A stretch of DNA of 64,000 bases from Phycisphaerales bacterium (GCA_029260345.1 JAJDDK010000007.1:294075-358074), one strand, 5' to 3'; counted from the first letter of the stretch, positions 42,976 through 51,667 are shown. The notes: a model not told the origin generated them from the letters alone. Numbers and translations are program-made.

Positions 42976-44805
42976 ATGAAAAGCAGGTTCTTTTTTGGTG
43001 TCGCCGGTGTTCTTGCCGCGACGACGTCGTGCATCGCCGACGCTGCATTGCAGTCGCCGGACTTTGACGCATTGTCCGAAACGCTCGAAGCCGCCCGCGA
43101 GGCGCTCGAAGCGCCGGGCATGGCGGTCGCCATCGTGCAGGATGGCGAAGTGGTCTATGCACGGGGTTTCGGTGAACGCACGCTCGGTGAGGGCGACGCT
43201 GTTGACGCACACACGCTCTTTGCGATCGGTTCTGCCTCAAAGGCGTTCACCAGCGCGAGCATCGCAATGCTGGTGGATCAGGGCGACATGCGATGGAGTG
43301 ATCGCGTCACCAAGCATCTGCCGTGGTTCCGCATGCACGATCCGTATCCGACGGCGGAGCTGCGAATTGGCGACATGCTGAGTCACCGCAGCGGCCTGCC
43401 GCGCGGCGATTTGTTGTGGTACGGCTCTGGCGTCGACCGGAAAAAGATTGTCGAGAGCCTGCCAGAACTGGAGCCGGACTCTTCGTTCCGCAGCCGGTTC
43501 GGCTATCAGAACATCATGTATCTCACGGCCGGTTTGATCATCGAAGAGATCACCGAGCAGACGTGGGATGACTTTGTGGTTGAGCGCATTTTCACCCCGC
43601 TCGGAATGTCGGAGAGCAATACATCGATCATCGAGCTTTCCGGCCTCGATAACGTGGCGACGCCGCACGCGAAGATCGACGGCGAAATGCTCGCCGTGCC
43701 GTATCGCAACATTGACAATGCGGCGCCGGCGGGCTCGATCAACTCCAACGTGACGGACATGGCCAAGTGGGTTGCGCTGCTGCTGAATGAGGGCCGAATT
43801 GGTGAAGGCCGAGACGCCGAGCAAGTCATTACGAAGGGGTCGATTGATGTGATGTGGACGCCGCTGTCGGTGGCGACGGCGGTTGGCCCGGGCGGGGCGC
43901 TGCGCGCCGAGAGCCACTTTCTGCTGTACGGCCTCGGCTGGTTCCTGCAGGACTATCGCGGCGAGCGCGTCGTGCAGCACGGTGGCAACATTGACGGCAT
44001 GAGCGCGCTCGTCGCGATGATGCCGGAGCATGAGCTTGGCGTCGTGGTGCTGACGAATCTCAATGGCACGCCGCTGACGAATGTGGTCGTCAATGAAGTC
44101 TTTGATGCGTATCTCGGATTCGATGATCACGACTGGGGCGCCGAGGCCGCCGCCGTGATGGCGACCGTCCAAGCCGCGCAGGAGGCGGCGTACGAACAAG
44201 CGGTTGCCGATCGCGTCTCCGACACATCGCCGACACATGAACTCGAAAATTACGCCGGCACCTACAAGCACGATTACTACGGCGAGATCGTCATCGAATT
44301 TGAGGATGACGCGCTGGTCGTGAAGCGTGGCGAATTAGTCGGCGATCTGTCGCACTGGCACTACGACACGTTTGAAGTTGAGAACCGCGCGCCGCTGCCG
44401 GACCTGGGATTGATGACGTTTATCCTCGGCGCCGACGGCAAAGTTCGCGAGGTGGTCGCGCTCGGCATCGACGAGTGGATGAAGGAACCGGAGAAGCCGA
44501 AGGCGGACGAATCCATCGAGATCTCCGAAGAAGAGATGCGCCGCTACATCGGAACGTATGTGCATGTGGGGCTTGGCATCGAAGTGAATATCTTTGTCGC
44601 CGATGGCGAGCTCCGGTCTCAACTCCCCGGGCAGCCCCCCTTTGAGTTGCTGGCCACGGGAGAGGACCAATTCGCAGTGGGCGGATTGCCGCCGCAAGTC
44701 ACCGTGAACCTTGTCTTCACGTTTGCGGAGGACGGGTCGGTCGAGATGCTCACGCTCACTCAAACTCCCGGCGGCACGTTTGAACTCTTGCCGCAGTCTG
44801 ACTGA
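42976..44805 (+). CDS. Secreted serine hydrolase (class C beta-lactamase/esterase family)
   Basis: The 609-aa product has a signal peptide (FFFGVAGVLAATTSCIADA) and the beta-lactamase-family motifs SASK (SxxK nucleophile), YQN (YxN, in FGYQNIMYL) and HGG (KTG-like). A long C-terminal extension of about 220 residues with two beta-rich DUF3471-like modules (LENYAGTYKHDYYGEIVIEF, RRYIGTYVHVGLGIEVNIFV) follows. Such proteins are usually periplasmic or extracellular esterases or D-aminopeptidases rather than true beta-lactamases. The gene is likely monocistronic. Confidence 0.9.
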   Translation: MKSRFFFGVAGVLAATTSCIADAALQSPDFDALSETLEAAREALEAPGMAVAIVQDGEVVYARGFGERTLGEGDAVDAHTLFAIGSASKAFTSASIAMLVDQGDMRWSDRVTKHLPWFRMHDPYPTAELRIGDMLSHRSGLPRGDLLWYGSGVDRKKIVESLPELEPDSSFRSRFGYQNIMYLTAGLIIEEITEQTWDDFVVERIFTPLGMSESNTSIIELSGLDNVATPHAKIDGEMLAVPYRNIDNAAPAGSINSNVTDMAKWVALLLNEGRIGEGRDAEQVITKGSIDVMWTPLSVATAVGPGGALRAESHFLLYGLGWFLQDYRGERVVQHGGNIDGMSALVAMMPEHELGVVVLTNLNGTPLTNVVVNEVFDAYLGFDDHDWGAEAAAVMATVQAAQEAAYEQAVADRVSDTSPTHELENYAGTYKHDYYGEIVIEFEDDALVVKRGELVGDLSHWHYDTFEVENRAPLPDLGLMTFILGADGKVREVVALGIDEWMKEPEKPKADESIEISEEEMRRYIGTYVHVGLGIEVNIFVADGELRSQLPGQPPFELLATGEDQFAVGGLPPQVTVNLVFTFAEDGSVEMLTLTQTPGGTFELLPQSD

Positions 44806-44821
44806 GCGGCATGCCGCGCGG

Positions 44822-44827
44822 TACGCT
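44822..44827 (+). promoter_or_regulatory. TACGCT box 7 nt before ruvC start (possible leaderless promoter)
   Basis: GCGGTACGCT is followed by seven bases and the ruvC ATG; no Shine-Dalgarno sequence is present. Confidence 0.4.
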
Positions 44828-44834
44828 GCGCCCG

Positions 44835-45338
44835 ATGGTCATCCTCGGCATCGATCCCGGCTTGCAGATCACGGGCTACGCGTGCGTGCGCACCGACGCG
44901 GCTCACCCGAATCGCGATCCGGAACTGGTCGAAGCCGGATGCTTCCGGCTGCGCGCAGCAGACTCCATCGCCAGCCGACTGGTTGAACTCGAGAAAGACC
45001 TGTGCGGCGTGATCGAACGATGCTCCCCCACGCACGCCTTCGTCGAGAAACTTTTCGCGCACTACAAGCACCCGACCACCGCCATCACCATGGGGCACGC
45101 ACGCGGCGTCGTCCTGCTCACCCTGCAGCGCGCCGGCGTCGAACTCGGCGAACTTGGCGCGACGGAAGTGAAGAAATCTCTCACTGGCGGCGGGCACGCG
45201 AGCAAGATCCAGATGCAACTTGCCGTGCAGGCACAGCTTGGCCTTCCGGAGCCGCCAAACCCTCCGGATGTGGCGGATGCGATTGCGATTGCGCTGACGG
45301 GGGCGCGGCGACATGCATCAAATGTGGTGCAGACGTAA
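44835..45338 (+). CDS. ruvC: Holliday junction resolvase RuvC
   Basis: RuvC cuts four-way DNA junctions during recombination. ATG 44835 gives 167 aa. The acidic catalytic residues are in GIDPGLQITGYA (Asp), FVEKLF (Glu) and PPDVADAIAIAL (two Asp). The segment AHYKHPTTAITMGHARGVVL matches the family. ruvA and ruvB are not adjacent. An upstream in-frame GTG or ATG would overlap the putative promoter box. Confidence 0.93.
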   Translation: MVILGIDPGLQITGYACVRTDAAHPNRDPELVEAGCFRLRAADSIASRLVELEKDLCGVIERCSPTHAFVEKLFAHYKHPTTAITMGHARGVVLLTLQRAGVELGELGATEVKKSLTGGGHASKIQMQLAVQAQLGLPEPPNPPDVADAIAIALTGARRHASNVVQT

Positions 45339-45353
45339 GCACAGAGACTGCGT

Positions 45354-46040
45354 ATGGCCGAATATGGGCACGTAACTGACCGCGAATTGACTGAAAGCGA
45401 TATTCGCGAAGCAATTGAGCATTCCGATTGCTTCGAAGGGTTCCTTCAACTCAAGAAGTCTAGGGACTGCATATCGCTGACCCCACTGCGAAATCCGTTT
45501 CGATTTGCGGCGCGTCTCGTGCCGACTGCAGCATGTCTGATCGCGCTTTTCGGAATCGCGCTCGCTTGGGCATATCTCAATCGTGGATGGCGTCCATGGA
45601 GTGTCCCATGGATGCTTTACGTTTCAGGACCTGCACTATTCATTGGCGCTTTGGCACTGTGGAATCGGCGGTACTTCGTGAGCGGTTCGCGCGCCTTCTT
45701 GAAATGGTTTGGGCAACATCACCGAATTGAAGTCCCGACCAAGAATCTCAAAATCGATCCGGCGTACCCGGTCGGATTTGAAGAATTTCTGGTCCAGTCT
45801 CGTCACGATCTCAGCGATGACATTGACAGCCGACGGCAACTCTGGCTGCATGTCCTCGACGACGACGACCGGGCGCACCGAATCCACCTTCTCACATGGA
45901 ACCCTGAGACATGGCTTGTGTTTGAATACAAGAACGACGGCGTCTTGGAGAAGACCCGAGACGCCACCGGGATTCCGATGCGCCGATTCACCTTCCGCGA
46001 CGGCCATCGCATCGAAGTGCTCGATGAGTCGATGTTCTGA
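45354..46040 (+). CDS. Hypothetical membrane protein
   Basis: The 228-aa product has a soluble N-terminus of 55 residues, two transmembrane helices (AARLVPTAACLIALFGIALA, PWMLYVSGPALFIGALALW) and a soluble C-terminal half (QLWLHVLDDDDRAHRIHLLT then WNPETWLVFEYKN) with no recognised motif. It follows ruvC by 15 nt, so cotranscription is likely, but a functional link is not evident. Composition is less GC-rich than neighbours. Confidence 0.6.
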   Translation: MAEYGHVTDRELTESDIREAIEHSDCFEGFLQLKKSRDCISLTPLRNPFRFAARLVPTAACLIALFGIALAWAYLNRGWRPWSVPWMLYVSGPALFIGALALWNRRYFVSGSRAFLKWFGQHHRIEVPTKNLKIDPAYPVGFEEFLVQSRHDLSDDIDSRRQLWLHVLDDDDRAHRIHLLTWNPETWLVFEYKNDGVLEKTRDATGIPMRRFTFRDGHRIEVLDESMF

Positions 46041-46076
46041 CTCCCACGCCCCCTCCGATTGATCGTCGTTTGTGCG

Positions 46077-46082
46077 TACACT
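46077..46082 (+). promoter_or_regulatory. TACACT box 7 nt before start codon (possible leaderless promoter)
   Basis: GCGTACACT precedes the ATG of the NtrC-type regulator by seven bases; no Shine-Dalgarno sequence is visible. Confidence 0.4.
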
Positions 46083-46089
46083 GCTGCCC

Positions 46090-47520
46090 ATGTCCGCTGA
46101 ATCATCAGACCAGCCACTCCGCGCCCAGGTGCTTATCGTCGAGGACGAGCCCGACCATGCCGACGTCATGGCCGACGCCCTCCGCAAGCCGGGGCACGTT
46201 TCCACGATCGTCGAGTCCGTCGACGGCGCCATGGAGGAACTCAAGGGCGGCACGTTTGACGTGATCGTCACCGATCTGCGCATGCCGTCGAGCGCCGGCC
46301 AGCATGGCGTGGCGCCCGACGGCGCCGACGCCGGGATGAAGGTGTTGGAAGCCGCCCGGACGCTGCAGCCAGAGGCCGAGACGATCATGGTCACGGCGCA
46401 CGGCGATGTGCAGACGGCGCGCGATGCCTTCAAGCACGGCGCGTATGACTTCATCGAAAAGCCTCTTGATCTTGAACTGTTCCGTGCGCTCATCAATCGC
46501 GCCGCCGAGACGGTCCTGCTGCGGCACCAGTCGGGCGAACTTGCTGACCTCGTCCAGCACGATGGCTTCGAAGGCATCATCGCCGGCTCCGAGCCGATGC
46601 GGCGCATCTTGCAAACCGTCAAGACGGTCGCGGCGTCCAGCCTGCCGATCCTCATCACCGGCGAGAGCGGCGTCGGCAAGGAACTCATCGCTCAGGCCGT
46701 GCATCGCAACAGCCCTCGGGCCAAGAAACGCTTCGTCACGTTCAACTGCGCCGGGCAAAGCGAATCACTTCTGGAAGACCAACTCTTTGGGCATGTGAAG
46801 GGCGCGTTCACCGGCGCGGACAAGGACCGCGAGGGTGTGTTTGAATACGCCGACGGCGGGACGGTCTTCCTCGATGAAATTGGCGACATGCCGCTGGCGG
46901 CGCAGGCGAAGCTGCTGCGCGTGCTGGAGAACAAGGAAGTCGTGCGGCTCGGCTCCAACAACGCCCGCACGGTGGACGTTCGGTTTGTTTCGGCGACGAA
47001 TCAGAATCTTGACGCCGCGGTGAAGGAAGGGCGTTTCCGCGAGGATCTCTTCTTCCGCATCAACGGGGCGCACATCAATCTGCCGCCCCTGCGCGAACGC
47101 CGCGAGGACATCCCGCGCATCGTGCGGCACGCGATCGCGAAATACGCCGCCGAGATGCGACCGAATCAGCCGCCACCGGACATTACGGACGCCGCGATGC
47201 TGAGGCTCACGGCGTATCACTGGCCGGGCAACGTGCGGCAACTCCTCAACGTCGTGCAGAACATGACCGTGATGGCGCTGGGCGCCGGCGACGATGTGCT
47301 CGACGTTCGCCACGTGCCGGCGGAGATCACGCAGGGCGAAGATGCGGAGCACGACGGCGGCGACGGGTCGCTGGCGGGCACGAGCCTTGAACAGCTTGAG
47401 AAGCGGGCTATTCGTGAGACGTTGCGCCTGACTGCCGGCAATCGCGAGCAGACGGCGAAGCTGCTGGGGATTGGTGAGCGCACGCTGTATCGGAAATTGA
47501 AAGAGTACGGGTTGCGCTAA
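46090..47520 (+). CDS. Sigma-54-dependent response regulator (NtrC family)
   Basis: ATG 46090 gives 476 aa. The receiver domain (about 12-130) has VLIVEDEPDHADV with the acidic pair, phospho-Asp in VIVTDLRMPS and Lys in IEKPLD. It includes an insertion after the phosphorylation site (SAGQHGVAPDGADAG). The AAA+ domain has Walker A GESGVGKE, the sigma-54 contact loop GAFTGA and GTVFLDEIGDM. The end is a Fis-type helix-turn-helix (NREQTAKLLGIGERTLYRKL). It should activate RpoN-dependent genes. No histidine kinase gene is adjacent, so its partner is unknown. Confidence 0.93.
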   Translation: MSAESSDQPLRAQVLIVEDEPDHADVMADALRKPGHVSTIVESVDGAMEELKGGTFDVIVTDLRMPSSAGQHGVAPDGADAGMKVLEAARTLQPEAETIMVTAHGDVQTARDAFKHGAYDFIEKPLDLELFRALINRAAETVLLRHQSGELADLVQHDGFEGIIAGSEPMRRILQTVKTVAASSLPILITGESGVGKELIAQAVHRNSPRAKKRFVTFNCAGQSESLLEDQLFGHVKGAFTGADKDREGVFEYADGGTVFLDEIGDMPLAAQAKLLRVLENKEVVRLGSNNARTVDVRFVSATNQNLDAAVKEGRFREDLFFRINGAHINLPPLRERREDIPRIVRHAIAKYAAEMRPNQPPPDITDAAMLRLTAYHWPGNVRQLLNVVQNMTVMALGAGDDVLDVRHVPAEITQGEDAEHDGGDGSLAGTSLEQLEKRAIRETLRLTAGNREQTAKLLGIGERTLYRKLKEYGLR

Positions 47521-47961
47521 TCCCTCTCCTGTTGGGAGAGGGTGGCGACGCGCAGCGTTGGCGGGTGGGGGCTATTGATCTATCGCTTCTTCAAGCCTCG
47601 ATTTTAGTTGTGCGCTGTTCACACTTGAGGGAAAGGGAATGGGAAGATATTTGGCCCTCACCTGGCCTCTCCCAGAGGGAGAGGGAAGGGATCCGAACCG
47701 CGCCCGTCAGGAAGCGGTTTTCGAGTTTTGCTTTCACAACACCAGATTCGCACATTGATGTTTGTGCGTGCTGTTCATGCTTTATGCGGGAAGGAACGGG
47801 AAGTTATTTGGCCCTCACCTGTCAATGCTTCGCATTGACATCCTCTCCCAGGTGGAGAGGGGTCGGAGACGCGCCCGTGAGGAAGCGGCTTCTTGCAGTG
47901 TGTCCGGCGACAGAGAGTCACTTTCGTCGCCGCGACCCCTCGCTTGCGCTTGGGGCTCTGA
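47521..47961. repeat. Intergenic block of CCTCTCC palindromes and a duplicated module
   Basis: No gene is supported here. Three CCTCTCC/GGAGAGG palindromes lie at 47522-47542, 47666-47684 and 47842-47860. The segments 47641-47720 and 47798-47890 are diverged copies of one module (GGGAAG..ATTTGGCCCTCACCT, then CGCCCGT.AGGAAGCGG). The second copy is interrupted by a 21-bp palindrome at 47820-47840 (TGTCAATGC, TTC, GCATTGACA). The right end (47931-47961) is a copy of the repeat read in frame inside cstA at 49535-49565. Confidence 0.7.
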
Positions 47962-48633
47962 TTATTCCACCACCGCAAACGCACGCACGGGGAAACTTCC
48001 CAGCCCCTCCACTTTCACCGGCGCTGCGGTGAACCGAAAACCACGCTCAGGCAACTCGCCGAGGTTGACGAGATTTTCGACAATGTGCACCCCCGCACCG
48101 AGCAGCACGGTGTGCGCCGGGCGCTCGCCGTCCGCCATGTCGTCCGCGTTAATCGCGTCGATCCCGACAAGCTGCGCGCCCGCATCCACCAGCGCCTCTG
48201 CGGCGGCGTGTGAAAAGTACGGATGGCTGTTGTCGCGGTACGCCGCGTCCCCCCATTTTTCGTCAAATCCGGTCCAGAAAAGGACGGCGGCGCGACGAAT
48301 TTCCGACCCTGCAAAATCTCGCGGCTCAATCGCTCGCCGCCCGTCACGAACCAGACCCCGAACATCAATGCGCACGCCCGGCAAATGCGTGACTTCTTCA
48401 ATTGGCGTGTCCCACACTCCCGCCGCGCCCGCGATCCGGTGAAACGGCGCATCCAGATACGTGCCCGTGTTTTGCGGGAATTCGATGGACGCGATCTGGA
48501 ACGAAACTCCCGGCGCGTAATGCTCTGCGGAACGCTCGCGCGACCACACATCCGACACGCGCGGCGTGGGCAAACGCGGGTCCGTCACCATGCCATCCGT
48601 GATGATGCGCGAGCAGTCAACGAGGCGCGCCAT
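47962..48633 (-). CDS. Cyclase-family protein (kynurenine formamidase-like) with altered metal motif
   Basis: The 223-aa product has the layout of the cyclase/KynB family (start LVDCSRIITDGM, middle FWTGFDEKWGD, HPYFSHAAAEALVDAG, VGIDAINADDM). The metal motif HxGTHxDxPxH appears here as NTGTYLDAPFH: the first His is Asn and the third-position His is Tyr, while Asp and the last His remain. Zinc binding and classical hydrolysis may therefore be changed or lost. GGAG precedes the ATG. The stop codon touches a dispersed repeat. Confidence 0.8.
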   Translation of the reverse strand: MARLVDCSRIITDGMVTDPRLPTPRVSDVWSRERSAEHYAPGVSFQIASIEFPQNTGTYLDAPFHRIAGAAGVWDTPIEEVTHLPGVRIDVRGLVRDGRRAIEPRDFAGSEIRRAAVLFWTGFDEKWGDAAYRDNSHPYFSHAAAEALVDAGAQLVGIDAINADDMADGERPAHTVLLGAGVHIVENLVNLGELPERGFRFTAAPVKVEGLGSFPVRAFAVVE

Positions 48634-48685
48634 GCCGCTTCTCCAGTTTCCTGACTTGACAGTGGTTCAACTTGACGTTGAGGTG

Positions 48686-48691
48686 TATAGT
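48686..48691 (+). promoter_or_regulatory. TATAGT -10 candidate for cstA
   Basis: GGTGTATAGT ends 13 nt before the cstA ATG. TTGACA at 48656-48661 is 24 nt upstream, longer than a normal spacer. Confidence 0.35.
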
Positions 48692-48704
48692 AAGAGGATC
48701 GCGT

Positions 48705-51551
48705 ATGGACGCATTGCTGCTTGTACTGGGCGTCGGCGTCGCGCTAATCATCGCGTATTTCACCTACGGTCGCTGGGTTGCGGCTCGTGTCTTTCAGCTC
48801 CGAAAAGACACGGCCACCCCAGCGACTGTTCTTTGTGACAACACCGATTATTGCCCGACGCCGAAGTCCATCGTCTTCGGCCATCACTTCACATCCATCG
48901 CTGGCACGGGGCCGATTGTTGGGCCCGCGATCGCTGTGATGTGGGGATGGCTGCCCGCAGTGCTGTGGGTGCTCATCGGGTCGATTTTCATCGGCGCGGT
49001 GCATGATCTTGGCTCGCTTGTCGTTTCGATGCGCAACAAGGGGCGCAGCGTTGGGGACATCGCGGGTGATCTGCTCGGGCCTCGTGTTCGATTGATTTTT
49101 CTTGTTGTTCTGGTGATGGCGCTGTGGGTGGTACTGGCGATTTTTGGTTTGGTCGTGGCAAGCGTGCTGCGCCAGTACCCCGGCGCGATCTTTCCGGTGC
49201 TGGTGCAAATTCCGCTTGCGGTTGCGATTGGGCTGTTCGTGCATCGGCGCGGCAAGAACATCGTGATTCCTTCGATCATTGCACTAGGGCTGATGTACGC
49301 GAGTGTGATCTGGGGAGATTGGGGGCCGCTGCATACGTTCAATACGGCGCTGGCGACTCTGCCGATGTGGGCGTGGGTCGTGGGGCTGCTGGGGTACTCG
49401 TACATCGCGAGTGTGCTGCCGGTGTGGGTGCTGCTGCAGCCGCGGGATTACATCAATGCGCTGCAATTGATTTCGGCGCTGGGGTTGATTGTGGTGGGCC
49501 TCATCGTCGCGGCGACGATTGGTGGTGCGCCAAGTCAGAGCCCCGAGCGCGAGCGAGGGGTCGCGGTTGCGCCGCACAACGAAACAACGACCGCAGAACC
49601 AATTGCGTCGCGTAATGTGAACCACAGAGACGCAGAGATCACAGAGGGGATAAGAGGTGGTCTGAGTGGCGATCTGAATCAAGACGCCGGATCTGAGCGA
49701 GCGAACGCGAGTGAAGAACCGGATCGGTCGTCGGACCTGGCGACGAACCATGCCCACGAAGACGTGGGCATGCCACTCGAGAGCGCCGATCCCGATGGTG
49801 CCTTGGTCTTGCCTGCTCTGAGGCAAGGCCACGAAGAGTCGTCGGAATACGCGGAACGCGTGGCCTTGACCGAGGACGGTCAAGACCACGGCACCGTTGG
49901 AAGGGACCATTCATTCACTTCCGACCGTCCCAAACTGGAAATTGTCGCGCCGGTGGTGAACTGGCAGCCGGAGGGCGCGCCGCCGCTGTTGCCGGTGCTG
50001 TTCATCACCATCGCGTGCGGCGCCGTGTCAGGTTTTCACTGCCTCGTCGGCTCCGGCACGACGAGCAAACAGATCGCCAACGAACTTGACGCGAAGGCGA
50101 TTGGTTACGGGTCGATGCTGACGGAGGCGTTTCTTGCGACGCTCGTCATCGCCGCTTGCGCGGCGGGGATTGGGCTGGGAATCGCAAAGTCGTTCGATGC
50201 CAGCATGCTTTCTTACGGTTCATGGTCCATGCGCGAGCTGCCGATCCAATTACGAAACGGCGATGAAATTCGTGCTCTGCGCGCAACGGGCCCGGAAGGC
50301 GGCGTCTCAGTCACCCGTCAACCCGACAGCCGCATTGACGGAATTTTGAATGTCATCAGCATTCCGCCAGACGTGGATTTTGCGCATTCCGCCCTAGGAC
50401 CAGACGGCTCGCCTGCGGTGTTCATCGAATTAGACGGCGAACGCCGGCGCGCTGAATCCATTGGGCAGCAGCGCATCAACGATGACCAATGGCTCGCGAT
50501 CGGTGATAGCGAAGTGCGCGGATTTATCGACGATGAACTCCAACTGCGTGGCCCGCTCGCGTGGGATGCTCAATATCAAACCTGGGGATCCGCGCAAGGT
50601 CTCGTGAGCACCGTCGGCGCGTTCGTCGAAGGCGCGGCGAACTTTGTGAAATCCATCGGGATCTCCGGCGCTGTCGCCGTCGCGCTCATGGGCGTTCTGG
50701 TCGCGTCGTTCGCGGGGACGACGATGGACACGGCGTGTCGTTTGCAGCGGTATGTGATTCAGGAGCTGGCGCGCACGTTCCTGCCCCGCCCGCCGAGTTC
50801 GGCGTGTCATCGGTGTGGGTATGAATTGAAAGGTTTAGAAAGCGAACTTTCCAATGGCGCCGGGGAAGGGCATCCGAATGACGCCGGATCTGAGCGAAGC
50901 GAAGATCCGGATCAAGTCGCGCCGGACAACGACCAGCCATCCGAGCCTTCGCTGCGCTCAGACTCGGCTTCGGAGACCATCCGCTGTCCGGAGTGTGGCG
51001 CCATCAATCGCTGGCATCTTGAAACGGCGAGTCACCCAGACGAACGCGCGCCGGAAACACATGGCTGGGATGCGATTGAGAAACACGCGTCGCCGCTGAA
51101 TCCGTTCAAATGGCTCGCGACGCGTCACGGCGCGACGTTGTTTGCGGTGATTACCGCCGCGGCGCTTGCCGGGCTTCCGGCGCCGGGGCAGTCGTGGTCG
51201 CTTGCGAATTTCGGGCAGGGCGGGCTGATTTTGTGGCCGCTGTTTGGCGCGACGAATCAGCTTTTGGGCGGGCTCGCATTCCTCGTGATCGGCGCGTGGC
51301 TGATTGCGACGAAGCGCCCGTGGTGGTTCATTGCGCTGCCGGCGGTGTTCATGCTGATCGTTCCCGCGTGGGCGCTCATCTGGCAGGGCTTCATTGGCAA
51401 CGAGAGCAATGAGTCGTGGGTGCAATCGGGGCGCTGGGTGCTGGTGGGCGTTGCGGGAGTGACGATTCTTTTGGAAGTGTGGCTGGTGATCGAAGTGGCG
51501 CTGCGCGCGGCGAAGTCGCGCAAGGGTTTGAACGCCGCGCTGACGCCGTGA
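48705..51551 (+). CDS. Carbon starvation protein CstA-like transporter with inserted repeats and zinc ribbon
   Basis: ATG 48705 gives 948 aa, clearly longer than the roughly 700 aa usual for CstA peptide/pyruvate transporters. CstA hallmarks are VFGHHFTSIAGTGPIVGPAI, GAVHDLGSLVVSMRNKGRSV, FHCLVGSGTTSKQIANE and FGATNQLLGGLAFLVI, with many transmembrane helices. Three hydrophilic parts are extra. Residues about 276-410 and 720-775 are made largely of palindromic repeats read in frame. A zinc ribbon (CHRCGYELKGL ... CPECG) is split by the second block. The open frame argues it is still expressed. The family assignment is firm; the effect of the insertions is not known. Confidence 0.9.
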   Translation: MDALLLVLGVGVALIIAYFTYGRWVAARVFQLRKDTATPATVLCDNTDYCPTPKSIVFGHHFTSIAGTGPIVGPAIAVMWGWLPAVLWVLIGSIFIGAVHDLGSLVVSMRNKGRSVGDIAGDLLGPRVRLIFLVVLVMALWVVLAIFGLVVASVLRQYPGAIFPVLVQIPLAVAIGLFVHRRGKNIVIPSIIALGLMYASVIWGDWGPLHTFNTALATLPMWAWVVGLLGYSYIASVLPVWVLLQPRDYINALQLISALGLIVVGLIVAATIGGAPSQSPERERGVAVAPHNETTTAEPIASRNVNHRDAEITEGIRGGLSGDLNQDAGSERANASEEPDRSSDLATNHAHEDVGMPLESADPDGALVLPALRQGHEESSEYAERVALTEDGQDHGTVGRDHSFTSDRPKLEIVAPVVNWQPEGAPPLLPVLFITIACGAVSGFHCLVGSGTTSKQIANELDAKAIGYGSMLTEAFLATLVIAACAAGIGLGIAKSFDASMLSYGSWSMRELPIQLRNGDEIRALRATGPEGGVSVTRQPDSRIDGILNVISIPPDVDFAHSALGPDGSPAVFIELDGERRRAESIGQQRINDDQWLAIGDSEVRGFIDDELQLRGPLAWDAQYQTWGSAQGLVSTVGAFVEGAANFVKSIGISGAVAVALMGVLVASFAGTTMDTACRLQRYVIQELARTFLPRPPSSACHRCGYELKGLESELSNGAGEGHPNDAGSERSEDPDQVAPDNDQPSEPSLRSDSASETIRCPECGAINRWHLETASHPDERAPETHGWDAIEKHASPLNPFKWLATRHGATLFAVITAAALAGLPAPGQSWSLANFGQGGLILWPLFGATNQLLGGLAFLVIGAWLIATKRPWWFIALPAVFMLIVPAWALIWQGFIGNESNESWVQSGRWVLVGVAGVTILLEVWLVIEVALRAAKSRKGLNAALTP
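49535..49890. repeat. In-frame cluster of palindromic repeats inside cstA
   Basis: In order: a 31-bp repeat (49535-49565) shared with 47931-47961; a CACAGAGACGCAGAGATCAC tract (about 49620-49650); GCCGGATC...CCGGATC (49686-49725); CATGCCCACG/CGTGGGCATG (49748-49771); TTGCCT/AGGCAA (49809-49826); and CGTGG.CTTGACCG/CGGTCAAG.CCACG (49859-49890). All are translated without a stop as a hydrophilic loop between transmembrane segments. Confidence 0.8.
50883..50967. repeat. Second in-frame repeat cluster in cstA, within the zinc ribbon
   Basis: GCCGGATC...GATCCGG (50883-50910) and CCGAGCC...GACTCGG (50941-50967) lie between the two Cys knuckles. Both occur again between genes at 52357-52383 and 52415-52441. 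Confidence 0.8.
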
Positions 51552-51627
51552 AGTGAATTTCATTTCTTGCGCGTTGCGCATTCGCGCACCACAAGTGACA
51601 AGTTGTGCACCGCACAATAGTGCGCGC

Positions 51628-51667
51628 CAAAAAAAGACCGATCGGGCGCTCCGAGGACCCGATCGGT
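51628..51667 (-). terminator. Strong minus-strand hairpin terminator
   Basis: ACCGATCGGG (51637-51646) and CCCGATCGGT (51658-51667) form a 10-bp stem. On the minus strand it is followed by seven T residues. The nearest minus-strand gene ends about 950 nt away, so either that transcript is long or an unrecognised RNA lies between. Another palindrome, CCACGG/CCGTGG, lies at about 51674-51690. Confidence 0.65.

Noticed and set aside
42976..44805. Antibiotic-resistance beta-lactamase
   Set aside because: SxxK, YxN and HGG motifs are present, but the DUF3471-like extension and overall layout fit a general serine hydrolase/esterase; no resistance role can be claimed.
47522..47860. CRISPR-like repetition of CCTCTCC palindromes
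   Set aside because: Repeats are few, irregularly spaced, diverged and without spacers of uniform length; no cas genes are nearby.
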